From: Oreohelix idahoensis
Lineage: Eukaryota > Mollusca > Gastropoda > Stylommatophora > Oreohelicidae
Reading direction: 5' to 3'
DNA: 64,000 bases
NCBI GenBank assembly: GCA_024509875.1
Contig: JAMPIV010017762.1
Location: forward strand, 124,001-188,000
Below the pieces are notes generated by a model. It searched no databases, was not told the DNA's origin, and saw nothing but the letters and a program-made list of their open reading frames with translations. This document shows, one piece after another, positions 31,129 through 41,284 of this stretch (the first letter of the stretch is position 1; each line of letters begins with the position of its first letter). A program made the translations under genes and the position numbers.

Positions 31129-33477
31129 CAGTAGAACTCCATTTATCCGAACCCCATGGGACCGAGCATCGTTCGGATAATCAAATGTTCGGATAATTGG
31201 ATTACATAATGTATCGAGTACATGTACACATATTTCTAAAAATAATTAACCATCACAAGGAAAATACACTATAAAACATATTTACTTGTACTGTAATAAT
31301 AATACCCACACTGTATTAGATCACTGTATCACCAAAATCTTTTATTACACTGCAGTGCATGTACTTCTTGTATTAATTATTTTTGTTAAGAAAGAGAAAT
31401 GTTTTCAAAATAACATTACAAATGATTCAAAACCAGGCGCAACTTACGTATATATGTACTTGCACAGATGTAGCCCACTATTTAAAATAATGAGGAATCC
31501 TCTTTTGCACCAAACTGGATAGTCTCCTTTTGGCTGCTAAGTCCCGAATTCTCTTCAACAGCAGAAGCTGTGTAGGACAGCTGTCATCTTCTTGCTCGTA
31601 CCAAGCCATCGCAGTTTCTAGTGCTATAAAGGCCTCTTCAGGACTTGGTCGACGTTTTGGTTTTTCTTCATAATCTACAAGTACATCATGTACTTCTGAG
31701 GTGTCTTCATCATCGGTCACTACATGTATTTGGTTTTCTTCTTGCACAAAAGACAAAATTTCTTCGTCATTCAAAAACTGAAAACCAGAATCATTATCAT
31801 CTTCTAGCCACATGTGTGCATCATCTTTGTCACAGTCCGAAAATCCGGGCATTGCTTGAAACAGTTCCACAACTTCATTTATACAATCATCATTTGTGTC
31901 CACTGCAGTAGTTTCATTTCCTCCTTTTTCCCAAGCAATCTACTCCAAGCCTTGTTGAGATTATCTTGTGACAGGGTGGTCCAAGCATCAGCTAACATAT
32001 AGCAGCAGTCTTTGAGATTAAGCTTTTTGGAAAACGCCACCACACTTTCTTCATCTTCAGCCAACAATAAACGACGCAGGACTTCCTTCTTGTACATCTT
32101 TTTAAGCTTTGCTATAACACCCTGATCCATTGGTTGAATCAGTGTTGTTACATTGGGAGGCAGAAAAATTACTTTAAAATTTGCATCAACTGCATTCAAT
32201 GTATCCGTCTCTGGATGAGATGGTGCATTGTCCAGTAGAGGAATTACTTTTCCAGTTTTCTTTTCTTGTTCTCCCAACCTCTTCACATTTGGGATGAACT
32301 GATTTGTATACCAATCAAGAAATATTTCACTATTCATCCAAGCACTCTTCTGTGCTTTGTAACACAATGGGAGACATGTCACATTCTTTAAACAACGTGG
32401 TTTTTTTGGCTTTGCCGATCATTAGCACCGGTAAACGATGACTTCCACTGGCATTCGCGGCTACCAAAATTGTTACTCTCTCTTTGCACTTTTTAAACCC
32501 AGGGGCAGCTGCTTCGCGCTGAGATGCAAGTGATTTTTGAGGCAATGATTTCCAGTATAAGCCAGTCTCATCGGCATTATACACATCCTCGAGTGAATAA
32601 CCTTCTTCTTCCAAAAAAGCCAAGAATGTTTCTATAAAATTTTTAGCGGCAGTTGCATCGCTAGATAAAGATTCCCCTTGAATCTCCAATTCTCGTATGC
32701 CATGACGAGATTTAAAGTTTCTTAACCATTCCTGGCTAGCCTTAAAGTCAGGAGGACCGTCAAGTTGATTGTTGAACTGAAGTGCCTTTTCACACAACAG
32801 AGAACCAGAGATAGGTTCCCCTTTGCTTCTTCTTTGCACAAACCATATATACAAAGCCTCTTCCAATTTCACATCTTTCGCATTTCTCATGGTTTTACGT
32901 TTCTTCGACCCATTTTCACTATCAAATTTCGATGCAAAACTCATAATTTTATCCTTGTTACTTTTAATGTCAGAGACGGTAGCTTTCCCAACATTGAAAA
33001 TCCTCGCAAGTGAAGACACAGTTTCACCTTGTCCTAGTCTCTTGATAAATTCTGTTTTCGTTTAAATTGACAAAACATTGCGGTTCCTTTTATATGCTTT
33101 AGGCCTACTGGAAGATGCCATATCGCACAGAGAAATACTTGTACGCCAAACTTATTCTGCCGTAGTAGCAGACACAATTATTTTAAGTTGAACTGTCTGT
33201 TTAGCCAGTGTTCTACCTAGAACGCACACGTACACTGTATTTTTAAACCAGATATTAACTGACTTTATGATCTAACTGACTTCCTGTACGTAAGCGACCG
33301 ACCATTAGCCATCCCATTCTCTACAAATTGTTCGCACACATTTGAAGTTTGCCGCATCAAAAGATTCAGAATTTTAGTCTAACGTGACTGTGGCATCTGA
33401 TTTTTTTTTTTCTGGAAAAAGTGTTCGGATAATTGGATGTTCGGATAACTGGGGTTCGGATAAATGGAGTTCTACTG
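31129..33477 (-). mobile_element. Tigger/pogo-type DNA transposon
   Basis: Bounded by perfect inverted termini of 27 bp that begin CAGTAGAACTCCATTTATCC on each strand, with TA target duplications at 31127-31128 and 33478-33479. Internal copies of the ttcggataat word recur next to each end, as expected for transposase-binding repeats. Length 2349 bp with one transposase on the minus strand. Nested inside the LTR retrotransposon, therefore younger than it. Confidence 0.95.
31478..33121 (-). pseudogene. Tigger transposase, broken
   Basis: The natural start is the ATG at 33121. An in-frame TAA at 33062-33064 follows about 20 codons later. Then come the pogo/CENP-B-type helix-turn-helix domains (FIKRLGQGETVSSLARIF; IWFVQRRSKGEPISGSLLCE) and the DDE catalytic domain, with D in YNADETGLYW, D in PLLDNAPSHP and D in LIQPMDQGVI. 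The C-terminal acidic tail ends near LLLKRIRDLAAKRR. Frame changes near 32350 and 31890 split it into three frames. All catalytic Asp residues are visible, but the stop and frameshifts make it inactive. Confidence 0.92.
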
Positions 33478-33537
33478 TAATTGAGTAAGGTAGTAAAAAA
33501 ATCTAATAGATTTTTTTTTCAACGGCTGGCAGGTAAT

Positions 33538-34381
33538 TGTTACGGTAGTTTTATTGATATCATCTGCTAGAATTAGCAGTGCACATCTTTAAGGTCAATA
33601 GAATTAATATAAAGTGATTTTATACTCCACGGAGTAATGAATGCGAAATACACGGTCAAATTATGACGTGTATGCGGTCGACAAGGTCACGCTTCGTGAC
33701 TTGGTTACAGGACCCTTATTACATTGTCCGTCGAGCCGTGAAGTTGTGTTTTTACCTCCTTCCATAATTGGGCTTGTTAATAGCCATACTGCTGTAACTT
33801 AATCTAAGGACTCAGGGTCAATACAGATAAGGATATATCTAAATGAATCCATAAAGGTTTGCGAGTAACCTGTGAAGTAAGGATCTTTTATAAATAATTT
33901 GATTATATTTGTCAAGACATCATGCGCTCATTTCTGGCTGTATGGAACCCAGCAGCGCATGTACAAAGCCATGATGGTCTGTCGACCTGAATGTAGTAAT
34001 TGACACGGACGGACCTGAATATTATGCACGTAATTTCTAATGAACTATATATGAATGTATACCTATGTGAAGTCTTCATGCGTCAACTTGTAATAAATAT
34101 TGGACTCTAATCGAAGACTTACCCACATTACTTTGATTACGTTTGATTGCTTCAACTTGCATTGTTGATTGTCCTTTGACCTGATGAACTCTTCTTTATA
34201 GGAAGTTTATATTAATAATGAATCAGTTCGTACGGAACCGAGGTTTGCTTGGACACTAATTAATCAACAACAAAACTTTGTGTCGACCTCAACTGAGATA
34301 ATGATAGATAAGCAAGCATACAAGCTAAACTAATAATAATCGAACGAAGGACACCCCAACACCAGCGACACCCACGCAACA
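33538..34381 (+). repeat. 3' LTR
   Basis: 844 bp, TG...CA, matching the 5' LTR with about a dozen substitutions plus an 18-bp tract missing from the 5' LTR. AATAAA at 34092-34097. Confidence 0.93.
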
Positions 34382-34386
34382 GTGAT

Positions 34387-35392
34387 GGTGTCATCATTTA
34401 GTCTATTTCTGTGCTTAATTATCACTAACAGACTGGGAAATCCTGTGTTCAATAGGACCTTATAGAAGAACTCTGAGACACAGTAATAAGGGAAATGGGT
34501 TAGAAAACCTGTACAGAAATAATGTACAGGGTGTACACATCTGAAAATGCAAACACCTTGTACAGATTATGGGTAAACCATAGCATGTGGCATGTACACA
34601 TATCCTAATTATAACCCTGCAGAGCAGAACGGGATATGTCTCTTCGTCATAAATATAATAAAATAAGCATTCAAAATATATTTATTTCCCAAAAATGGTC
34701 TGATAACAGGGTAGGCTATAGGATAGGCTATGGAATCGCCATCAATTTCTATTCCTGATCATCTTAAACTGTGTAAAACATATTCTTGTAAGCAGTTGTA
34801 AACCAAGAAATTTCATTCAAACACTAATTTTGGCCATGGTTAAAAATAAAACTGTAAATAGGTCTACATTGTAAATTACAGACGCAAGTACAGTAGGCCT
34901 ATCTATAAACTGCACTTATGTAAATGTGTTTTATAAATGAGATAAATGAATTGATTACTTACCTCAGTAGAAATGAACGATTTAATACAACTTGAATGCG
35001 TAGAGACAAGTTCTTGCTTTTTCTTTCTTTTTTTTTTTAGGTTTTGGCGAGGCGCGTTCCGTTCAACCCAGTCGGTTATATTAGGGCGAATGTCCAAACA
35101 TAAAAGACCCTTAGGTCTGAGGTTATAAATCAATTTTTTCCCAGTAGCTTTCGAGCGCTAAAAATAAATCTGCGTTCACATCATTAAACCCTTCCGCAAC
35201 GACGGGTTTTTCATTCCAAATGACAACCCATTTTCAGCTTAGTTCGTTGCCCTGAACGACAGGATAATTGTAATTTTAGGGGTCATATTTTTAATTTGAC
35301 TGTAAACAGTTTATCGTAAAAGGAAACCCATTAAAAGTATATTCTGAACCAGAGTACACAAACTCTGACCCTGAATCTGGGTAATCTTTACA
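34387..35392. other. No recognisable feature
   Basis: Right flank of the LTR element. I see no gene; a T-run lies near 35027. Confidence 0.6.
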
Positions 35393-35528
35393 TTTAGTGC
35401 CGTCGAGTATGTATAATATGTGTATTGAGTCAGCATTAGAATTAGGGTACGGTAACCCTAAACCTAACCTCAACCCAATTCTAAATGGTACGAAAATACA
35501 CATATTAAACATACTCGACGGCACTAAA
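35393..35528. mobile_element. Short MITE with about 34-bp inverted termini
   Basis: The left end TTTAGTGCCGTCGAGTATG is mirrored by CATACTCGACGGCACTAAA at the right end, with the inversion continuing through aatatgtgtatt/aatacacatatt. The 136-bp element has no coding capacity and shares the TAGTGCC start with the elements at 17933 and 35690. Confidence 0.9.
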
Positions 35529-35689
35529 GGAAGAGCTTACCAGAATCTCAGTAAAAAGAGTTGCCAGAATCATTCAAGTTGAATAAATTCAACTCAAACA
35601 AGAATTTTCATGCTCTTTTTCCACAAGATGTTTATGGTTCGGCGGTACGGCAGCGTCCATGTTTGTGAACTTTCGCTTTTTGTAAAATC

Positions 35690-35735
35690 TAGTGCCCTAG
35701 ATTTCTATAGAAATCTAGAGAAATCTAGGGCACTA
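35690..35735. mobile_element. 46-bp inverted-repeat element with 8-bp direct flanks
   Basis: Starts TAGTGCCCTAGATTTCT and ends AGAAATCTAGGGCACTA, so it is almost only termini. It is flanked by the perfect octamer GTAAAATC at 35682-35689 and 35736-35743. The first 13 bases are those of the MITE at 17933. Probably an extreme internal-deletion product of that family. Confidence 0.75.
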
Positions 35736-35839
35736 GTAAAATCACTTATCAGTTCTACTGTATTCGCTAGCAGTAAAATATTTTGTTCGTTTCAAGCTTA
35801 GTGGCCAGATTTTTCAATGCTGAATCCGATGTAAAGAGA

Positions 35840-36241
35840 CAATATCAGATTACCAAAAGCCAGGAAAGAACAGAGACCGATGATGTCGACTAGAAATTCA
35901 ACACCATCTCAACAATATACAAAGAAAGCAGCAAGTCATGCTTGGGATTCCAGGAAAGAAAGAGCCAAGACTGGATAACACCAGAAATGCTAAACACCAT
36001 AGCGAAGAGAAAGGAAATGAAAAGAAAGAAAACAGAAGCTAAGTCTCCCAGGAAATATATGGTGAACAGTACAGTCAGCTGGACAAGGAAGTAAAACGTC
36101 AAACCCGTGCTAACAAAAGGACATTTCTGGATGACCTTGCAAGACAGGCAGAAGAGGCAGCACTGAGAAAGGAACAAAGCACAGTTTATAATATAACTAA
36201 AACTATCAGTGGAAAACGAGGTGCAAACAACATAACGTTAG
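35840..36241 (+). pseudogene. LINE-B fragment (linker before RT)
   Basis: One frame, after small indels, reads LDKEVKRQTRANKRTFLDDL and then STVYNITKTISGKRGANNIT. This matches the upstream part of LINE-B at 60574-60500 (minus strand). Similarity stops at 36241, where the sequence TGTTGGTGTC begins. Confidence 0.8.
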
Positions 36242-37303
36242 TGTTGGTGTCGTTTTCATAGTGATGAATTGAAACGCGAATGGTTACAACGGAATAAATG
36301 TCAACAATGTTTTTTCAAACGAAAACCAACAAGTATCTTGAATTGGATGAACTGGTCAAGTATTGGCAGCACACAAGTCGTTGGTAACTTTACATAGATT
36401 TATTCACCAGGACACGACGTGGACAAGACGGACATCGTCACAGGCGCAAAGATCACACGACAACATATTAATTATTGCTGCTAAAGTTCCTGAAGATTCT
36501 CTTCTAGTAAAGACCTCTGTCCATAGACTAAGGATTACAAGACTGTTACCGTATAATATCCTTCTCAGTCACGACCGTTGACCTTCTTTCAAGGACGTCT
36601 ATCATGGTAACGTATTCATACTCTGGGATGACATCTTCCATAATACATTTGTTAAAATTCCCAGACGTTCATCCTACATAGCGTTGTACATCATATAATT
36701 TCACACAAAGTCATATACGATAATCCTATCAGTTAAAGGCTTTCAGTTGGCTAACCTCTCTTTACATTCATGCCACGACTTTGGCATTGAAGCATGTACG
36801 GCATTTAAAACATGTGCATAAGGTAAACAATATAACTTCTTCTACTCGTAGGAATTCTCCGTCTACGATCCAAATCTTAAAGGCAAGCGACTCTGTAGAT
36901 CCATTCTAGGAATGATAACATTCCCGCTAGATTAGTAGTAGAGCGGCCTTTTTATGCAGCATTAAAATAAGAAGTGGGCGATAACTTACGTGACATAACT
37001 GCGATTGGCTTCGACCTGAAGACCAATACAAATCACAATAATAAATGGCTTCCTTCAACATGCCATTGGATACACAATATAAAATTATAATCATGGACAC
37101 AAGCCAGTTCCATGTTTCCACTTCAAAACATGACGTCACAAACTACTCAACTAGGTTACACGTGCGTCCAAAGCAACACTCACTGCTTTGTGCACGTCAG
37201 TGCGTGAATCAATCGAACGCTCAAACAATATAACTACATAAAACTGGTGCGTACATTTGGCAGGACCGAAGACTACCCCCTTAGGTAATAAATGTACGTA
37301 ACA
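36242..37303 (-). repeat. Candidate 3' LTR of the gypsy-type element
   Basis: In the minus orientation it would start TGTTACGTACAT (next to a polypurine tract) and end CACCAACA, where LINE-B homology resumes. TG...CA ends and position fit an LTR. No matching second LTR was found, so this is a prediction only. Confidence 0.35.
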
Positions 37304-37327
37304 GCTCCCTTATTACCTCCCCTTAAA
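37304..37327 (-). promoter_or_regulatory. Putative polypurine tract
   Basis: The minus strand reads AAGGGGAGGTAATAAGGGAG immediately before TGTTACG, the arrangement expected at the start of a 3' LTR. Confidence 0.5.
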
Positions 37328-38301
37328 AAAATTAATCCCATTAATTTTTTTCGAACTAATTACTCGAGAGAGGTGAGTCAAAACTATAACAATATTTATG
37401 ACATGCATAAAATTATATCATATTAAGAAAAGAATATTGACTTGAAATTAATATAACTAAATGACAGTATGCATTAAAGCACACATCCACCATCGACCTA
37501 CTTTGGAACGATGAGGTAATATTCGAAGTAAAAAGAAGTTGAAAATGAAAATGAAAATGAAAAATCAACAAAAAAGATGATAATAAAATTCAACTAAGTT
37601 TTTCAAAAGAAAATCGAAACATATGATTTCAAAAAATGAAAATGAACAGCAACACTGATGATAATCAATGATAAAAAAATCAGTGAAACAGAAAATTTTG
37701 AAATACAATGTGCAAAAATGAAGCAATGCAAAATTAAACACTTTAAGAAGCAACGCACCTACTGATATCTAACACTAGTAAGTTTGACTAGTTATCTAAA
37801 AGAGAAATATCATGTAGTGGGATACGTGACTACACGTATTGCGAGACACTAATAACGTTAGTAGATGTGTGATTTATAAACAATCAAATTGATTAAATTG
37901 AATTAATCTAATTCTAGTATTTAATTACACATAAATAAATAACTAGTAATTTATTCTAAGTAATTCTAATTTCAGTCATTGTGAATATTCGTTCAGAACT
38001 ATTTAGAGTCAACAAGAATATGTTCCTAATGTTCCATGCACGAAATAAGTTTACGAACACGATATGTAGTGTAATATGTTCCATAACACTAACGAATGTC
38101 TATTTGTTGCTTTTTACCAATGTTTCCATACTAAAAAAAAATGTTACTTTAATATCACTGTTCCCGTTCTAATAAAACGTTACTTCACAAGAAATAATGT
38201 TATAATCCATATGTAAGTATGTTCTGAAAGTTATATTTATACGAATACTGCAAAACTATACATAGTCTTCACAGATGTACAATTAATGACACTGTACAAA
38301 G
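37328..38301. other. Noncoding 3' region of the gypsy-type element
   Basis: AT-rich. No integrase coding sequence is detectable here. A short aaaatgaaaatga tandem lies near 37545. Confidence 0.5.
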
Positions 38302-41220
38302 TTATTCATGTTTCGGTGAGGACGTTTCTCCATCTAAAAGTAGTTTAGTTTCACCAAGTTCACTAGGGCATCTTGAAAGACAGTCTGCAAATACATTCTG
38401 CACTCCAGGAATAGCTCGTATCTCAAAATGGAACGGTTGAAGAGCTATAGCGTAACACGCTGACTTTGATGACTTAACGTTCCCTGTATTCAATGCGGTA
38501 AGAGCTTTCTGGTCAGACTCCACCACAAAGTGTGATCCGAGGAGATAACGATCCAATTTTGTGATTGCCCAGACAAGAGCAAGGAGCTCTTTGTCTAGAA
38601 CGGAGTAATTTATCTCGCTCGTTGTAAGCTTTCTGGATACGTACATAACAGGAAATAAGGTACTTCCGTATTCCTGCATCAAAACTGCCGCGATAGCGTA
38701 GGAAGAAGCATCACTGCGAAGAACAAAGGTGAGATCTTTGTTAGGCAACCTTAAAAAAGGCTTATTTGAAAAAATTTGTTTTATATAGTCTAACGCCGTT
38801 TGGTGATCCTGCGACCACTTTATTACATTAGGTGTGCCCTTCTTCAGTAAAGACGAAAGAGGTGCAGTTATAGTAGACAAATGAGGGATGAATTTAGAAT
38901 AGAACTGTATTAGTCCTAGGAGTGACCTCACTTGTTTTTTTGTCTTAGGTGCTGAGATGTTTAAAATTTTAGAGACGTTACTGTCTTCTGTATACATTAA
39001 ACCGCGACCTATACGGTGACCAAGAAATGAGATGTCATGAAAACCGACAAAAGCCTTTGAAGGTTTCGCTGTTAAGTTATAATCCTGTAAGGTAGAAAGT
39101 AAAGATTTTAAACCCTGAATATGTTCATCCCAAGAGTCACTAAAAAGACAGATGTCATCTATATAAGTAATGACATCGGGACGATGAGATAATATGCGGC
39201 GCATCATGCGTACAAAGGTAGCTGGCGCATTCATTAACCCGAAAGGCATAAAATTCCATTGAAAAAGACCCCGTGGTGTCGAGAAAGCGGTGAATGGCTT
39301 TGCTTTCGTAGTGAGTGGCACTTGCCAATAACCCTTTGAATTTAATTCAATTGTCTCTGCAGCTTGTTGTGCTCTGGTTGTGATCGCGTTAGCAAAGGAG
39401 GGATGATTTCTCTCCCAATCAATAATATCCTGTTCAGAACACTCTTTAACCCCCTTTATGTTACCGATAAGTAAATCACAACAAGGTCGATCGAGAGCAC
39501 ACACTCTTACTTTTCCCAAAAAGAAAGGAGTATCTATTACCACATCTGCCAGCGGATAAGATTCAACAGTTCCACCGAAAGTTACGCACTTTATAGAGGT
39601 TCCCGTAAAGCAAGAAGAAGGAATTAGTGCCTTCCTTAGGCCAATGGTGGTGCATCCGCTGTCACGTAAAATAGAAACGGGTGTGTCAAAAACAAAACCC
39701 CTATGGATCACGAGTGAGCCAACCCCATCATTTAAAGACAAAACTGGCAGAGCATGTCCACATCTCAGACGTGGAGTAGATCCAGGTTGAAATAGAGTCA
39801 TACATTCTGTGCAATTACCACTATTTTCTAAATCAAAACTACATGCATTGGCGTGAGTATTATTCTCATTATTGGAAATATTATCATTACTAACATTAAT
39901 CTGACAAGCGTGAGCTTGTGATCTTCCTCTACTTTGACTCCTAGAAAAATGTGTTCCTCTCCGATCCACTGGACAGTCAGACCGATAGTACCCCTTTTTG
40001 TCCGTGCGAGAAGAATCATCACGAGATGGTGGTGAGACATGATGTTTGTTATTGTAATTACTGTTATTGTAATCATTACGTGAGGGTGCCGAAAAATGAT
40101 GTTTGTGAGTGTAATTATTATTGGAGTATTGATTATTTCTTTGCCATGACTTTTTATTATTATTCTTAAAGTTGCGTCTCTCTATACCCCGTGAGGGCGA
40201 ATGATTATCAGGGAAATTATAGCTACCTCTATAGGAATTTTGATAGTCTTCCCTATACCGTCGGTCCATGCTGCGAGTGCGTGATCTATCATGAGTGACC
40301 GCACAAGCTGGCAAAGTTTCTAGGACCTTCGTCTTACCTAAAGGCAAGTTTGGGTGTGCGACCGAAAATTGTTGAGCTAATTTTTCCATTTCTCCTATAT
40401 CGGTAGGCTTCCTTTCTTGAAGAAATGAGAAAATTTCCGTATTCACAGAAGATAAAATTTTGTCTCTTAAGATGAGATCATAAAGTCCTTCAAAAGATTT
40501 AGTAATATTAGACAGTTCAATCCATCTGTTTAGACACATCTTCACTGAAGACACAAAGTCTTCGACATCCTTACCTTCCACAGGACCCATCGATTTAAAT
40601 TTTAAACGATATCCTTCCTCGTCTAAACAATATTTGCGAAGAAATACTGATTTTATGGATTCATAGTCGTTTCTTTTGTCATCGGCAACGTTAAAAAAAG
40701 TTTGTAAACTTTCACCAGTAAGTAACCCGACAAAATGTTCAGGCCATGAGGCCTTAGGTAAATTTAAAGCCGTAACTCTTGATTCAAATCTCAAAAGAAA
40801 GAATCCTATATCGTCATGCAATGAAGAAAAATTTGGTAATTTTAAATTAATGATCTTCGACGATCCAGTACCAGAAGATTCCCTAGAAAAAGAAGATTGT
40901 AAGCGCAATTTTTCTAACTCAAAAGTTTTTTCTCTTTCAAATTTCGCTTGTTCTGCAGCAATTTCTGCTAAACGAATTCTCTCCATTCTCTCATGTTCCC
41001 TCTCTTCTCTTTCTCTTTCTTTCTCTTGTCTTTTTTCTTCTTTTTCTTTCTCTTCTCTTTTTTCTTCTCTTTCTTTCTCTTGTCTTTTTTCTTCTTTTTC
41101 TTTCTCTTCTTTGTATTCCGCTATTTCTTTATTTACATAGGCTATAAGATCATCACCCGAGAAATTCAAGTCCTTCCCATTCTGTATAAATCCCGCCTTT
41201 ACCTTCACAAAGTCCGCCAT
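38302..41220 (-). CDS. Gypsy-type Gag-protease-RT-RNase H polyprotein, internally deleted
   Basis: This single frame of 972 residues starts MADFVKVKAGF. Residues about 35-105 are an E/K/R-rich coiled coil. Residues about 120-300 form a Gag/SCAN-like helical domain (FLLRFESRVTALNLPKASWP, LRKYCLDEEGYRLKF). A basic N/S/R-rich stretch follows (about 310-440). A retropepsin follows (RDSGCT active site near 515; CCDLLIGNIKG flap region). Then comes RT with KGYWQVPL, PFGLMNAPATF, the YIDD catalytic box and FLGHRIGRG. RNase H has LRSDASSYA and ends FADCLSRCP. The first RT motifs (fingers) are absent: protease leads directly into TIELNSKGYWQVPL. No integrase follows. The reading frame is open throughout despite the deletion. 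The RT lacks essential parts, so it is unlikely to be active. Confidence 0.9.
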   Translation of the reverse strand: MADFVKVKAGFIQNGKDLNFSGDDLIAYVNKEIAEYKEEKEKEEKRQEKEREEKREEKEKEEKRQEKEREREEREHERMERIRLAEIAAEQAKFEREKTFELEKLRLQSSFSRESSGTGSSKIINLKLPNFSSLHDDIGFFLLRFESRVTALNLPKASWPEHFVGLLTGESLQTFFNVADDKRNDYESIKSVFLRKYCLDEEGYRLKFKSMGPVEGKDVEDFVSSVKMCLNRWIELSNITKSFEGLYDLILRDKILSSVNTEIFSFLQERKPTDIGEMEKLAQQFSVAHPNLPLGKTKVLETLPACAVTHDRSRTRSMDRRYREDYQNSYRGSYNFPDNHSPSRGIERRNFKNNNKKSWQRNNQYSNNNYTHKHHFSAPSRNDYNNSNYNNKHHVSPPSRDDSSRTDKKGYYRSDCPVDRRGTHFSRSQSRGRSQAHACQINVSNDNISNNENNTHANACSFDLENSGNCTECMTLFQPGSTPRLRCGHALPVLSLNDGVGSLVIHRGFVFDTPVSILRDSGCTTIGLRKALIPSSCFTGTSIKCVTFGGTVESYPLADVVIDTPFFLGKVRVCALDRPCCDLLIGNIKGVKECSEQDIIDWERNHPSFANAITTRAQQAAETIELNSKGYWQVPLTTKAKPFTAFSTPRGLFQWNFMPFGLMNAPATFVRMMRRILSHRPDVITYIDDICLFSDSWDEHIQGLKSLLSTLQDYNLTAKPSKAFVGFHDISFLGHRIGRGLMYTEDSNVSKILNISAPKTKKQVRSLLGLIQFYSKFIPHLSTITAPLSSLLKKGTPNVIKWSQDHQTALDYIKQIFSNKPFLRLPNKDLTFVLRSDASSYAIAAVLMQEYGSTLFPVMYVSRKLTTSEINYSVLDKELLALVWAITKLDRYLLGSHFVVESDQKALTALNTGNVKSSKSACYAIALQPFHFEIRAIPGVQNVFADCLSRCPSELGETKLLLDGETSSPKHE

Positions 41221-41261
41221 AATGAAATTAAAGAGTAATGGGCTATAGATTCAAAATGTAT

Positions 41262-41284
41262 ATCTCTCCCACTTGTTGCCCAAT
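41262..41284 (-). promoter_or_regulatory. Possible primer-binding site
   Basis: The minus strand reads TTGGGCAACAAGTGGGAGAG upstream of the gag start, in the correct orientation and position for a tRNA primer site. Not confirmed, because no 5' LTR was established next to it. Confidence 0.3.

Larger units (their letters stand above)
24260..34381 (+). mobile_element. Complete LTR retrotransposon with RRM-type Gag, pol deleted
   Basis: Two direct repeats (24260-25084 and 33538-34381) begin TGTTACGG and end GCAACA. The whole unit is flanked by a perfect 5-bp duplication, GTGAT, at 24255-24259 and 34382-34386. These are the marks of an integrase-mediated LTR-element insertion. The interior encodes a long Gag (26745-29555) with a C-terminal RRM and only a scrap of RNase H at 29948-30068; protease, RT and integrase are missing. 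A Tigger transposon occupies 31129-33477. The copy is therefore non-autonomous. A Ty3/gypsy affinity is suggested by the RNase H scrap and by the related element at 62180-64000. Confidence 0.92.

Noticed and set aside
24255..34386. Host gene encoding a coiled-coil RRM protein
   Set aside because: The reading frames lie between two LTRs with a target duplication and are followed by an RNase H scrap; a homologous RRM elsewhere is joined to gypsy RT.
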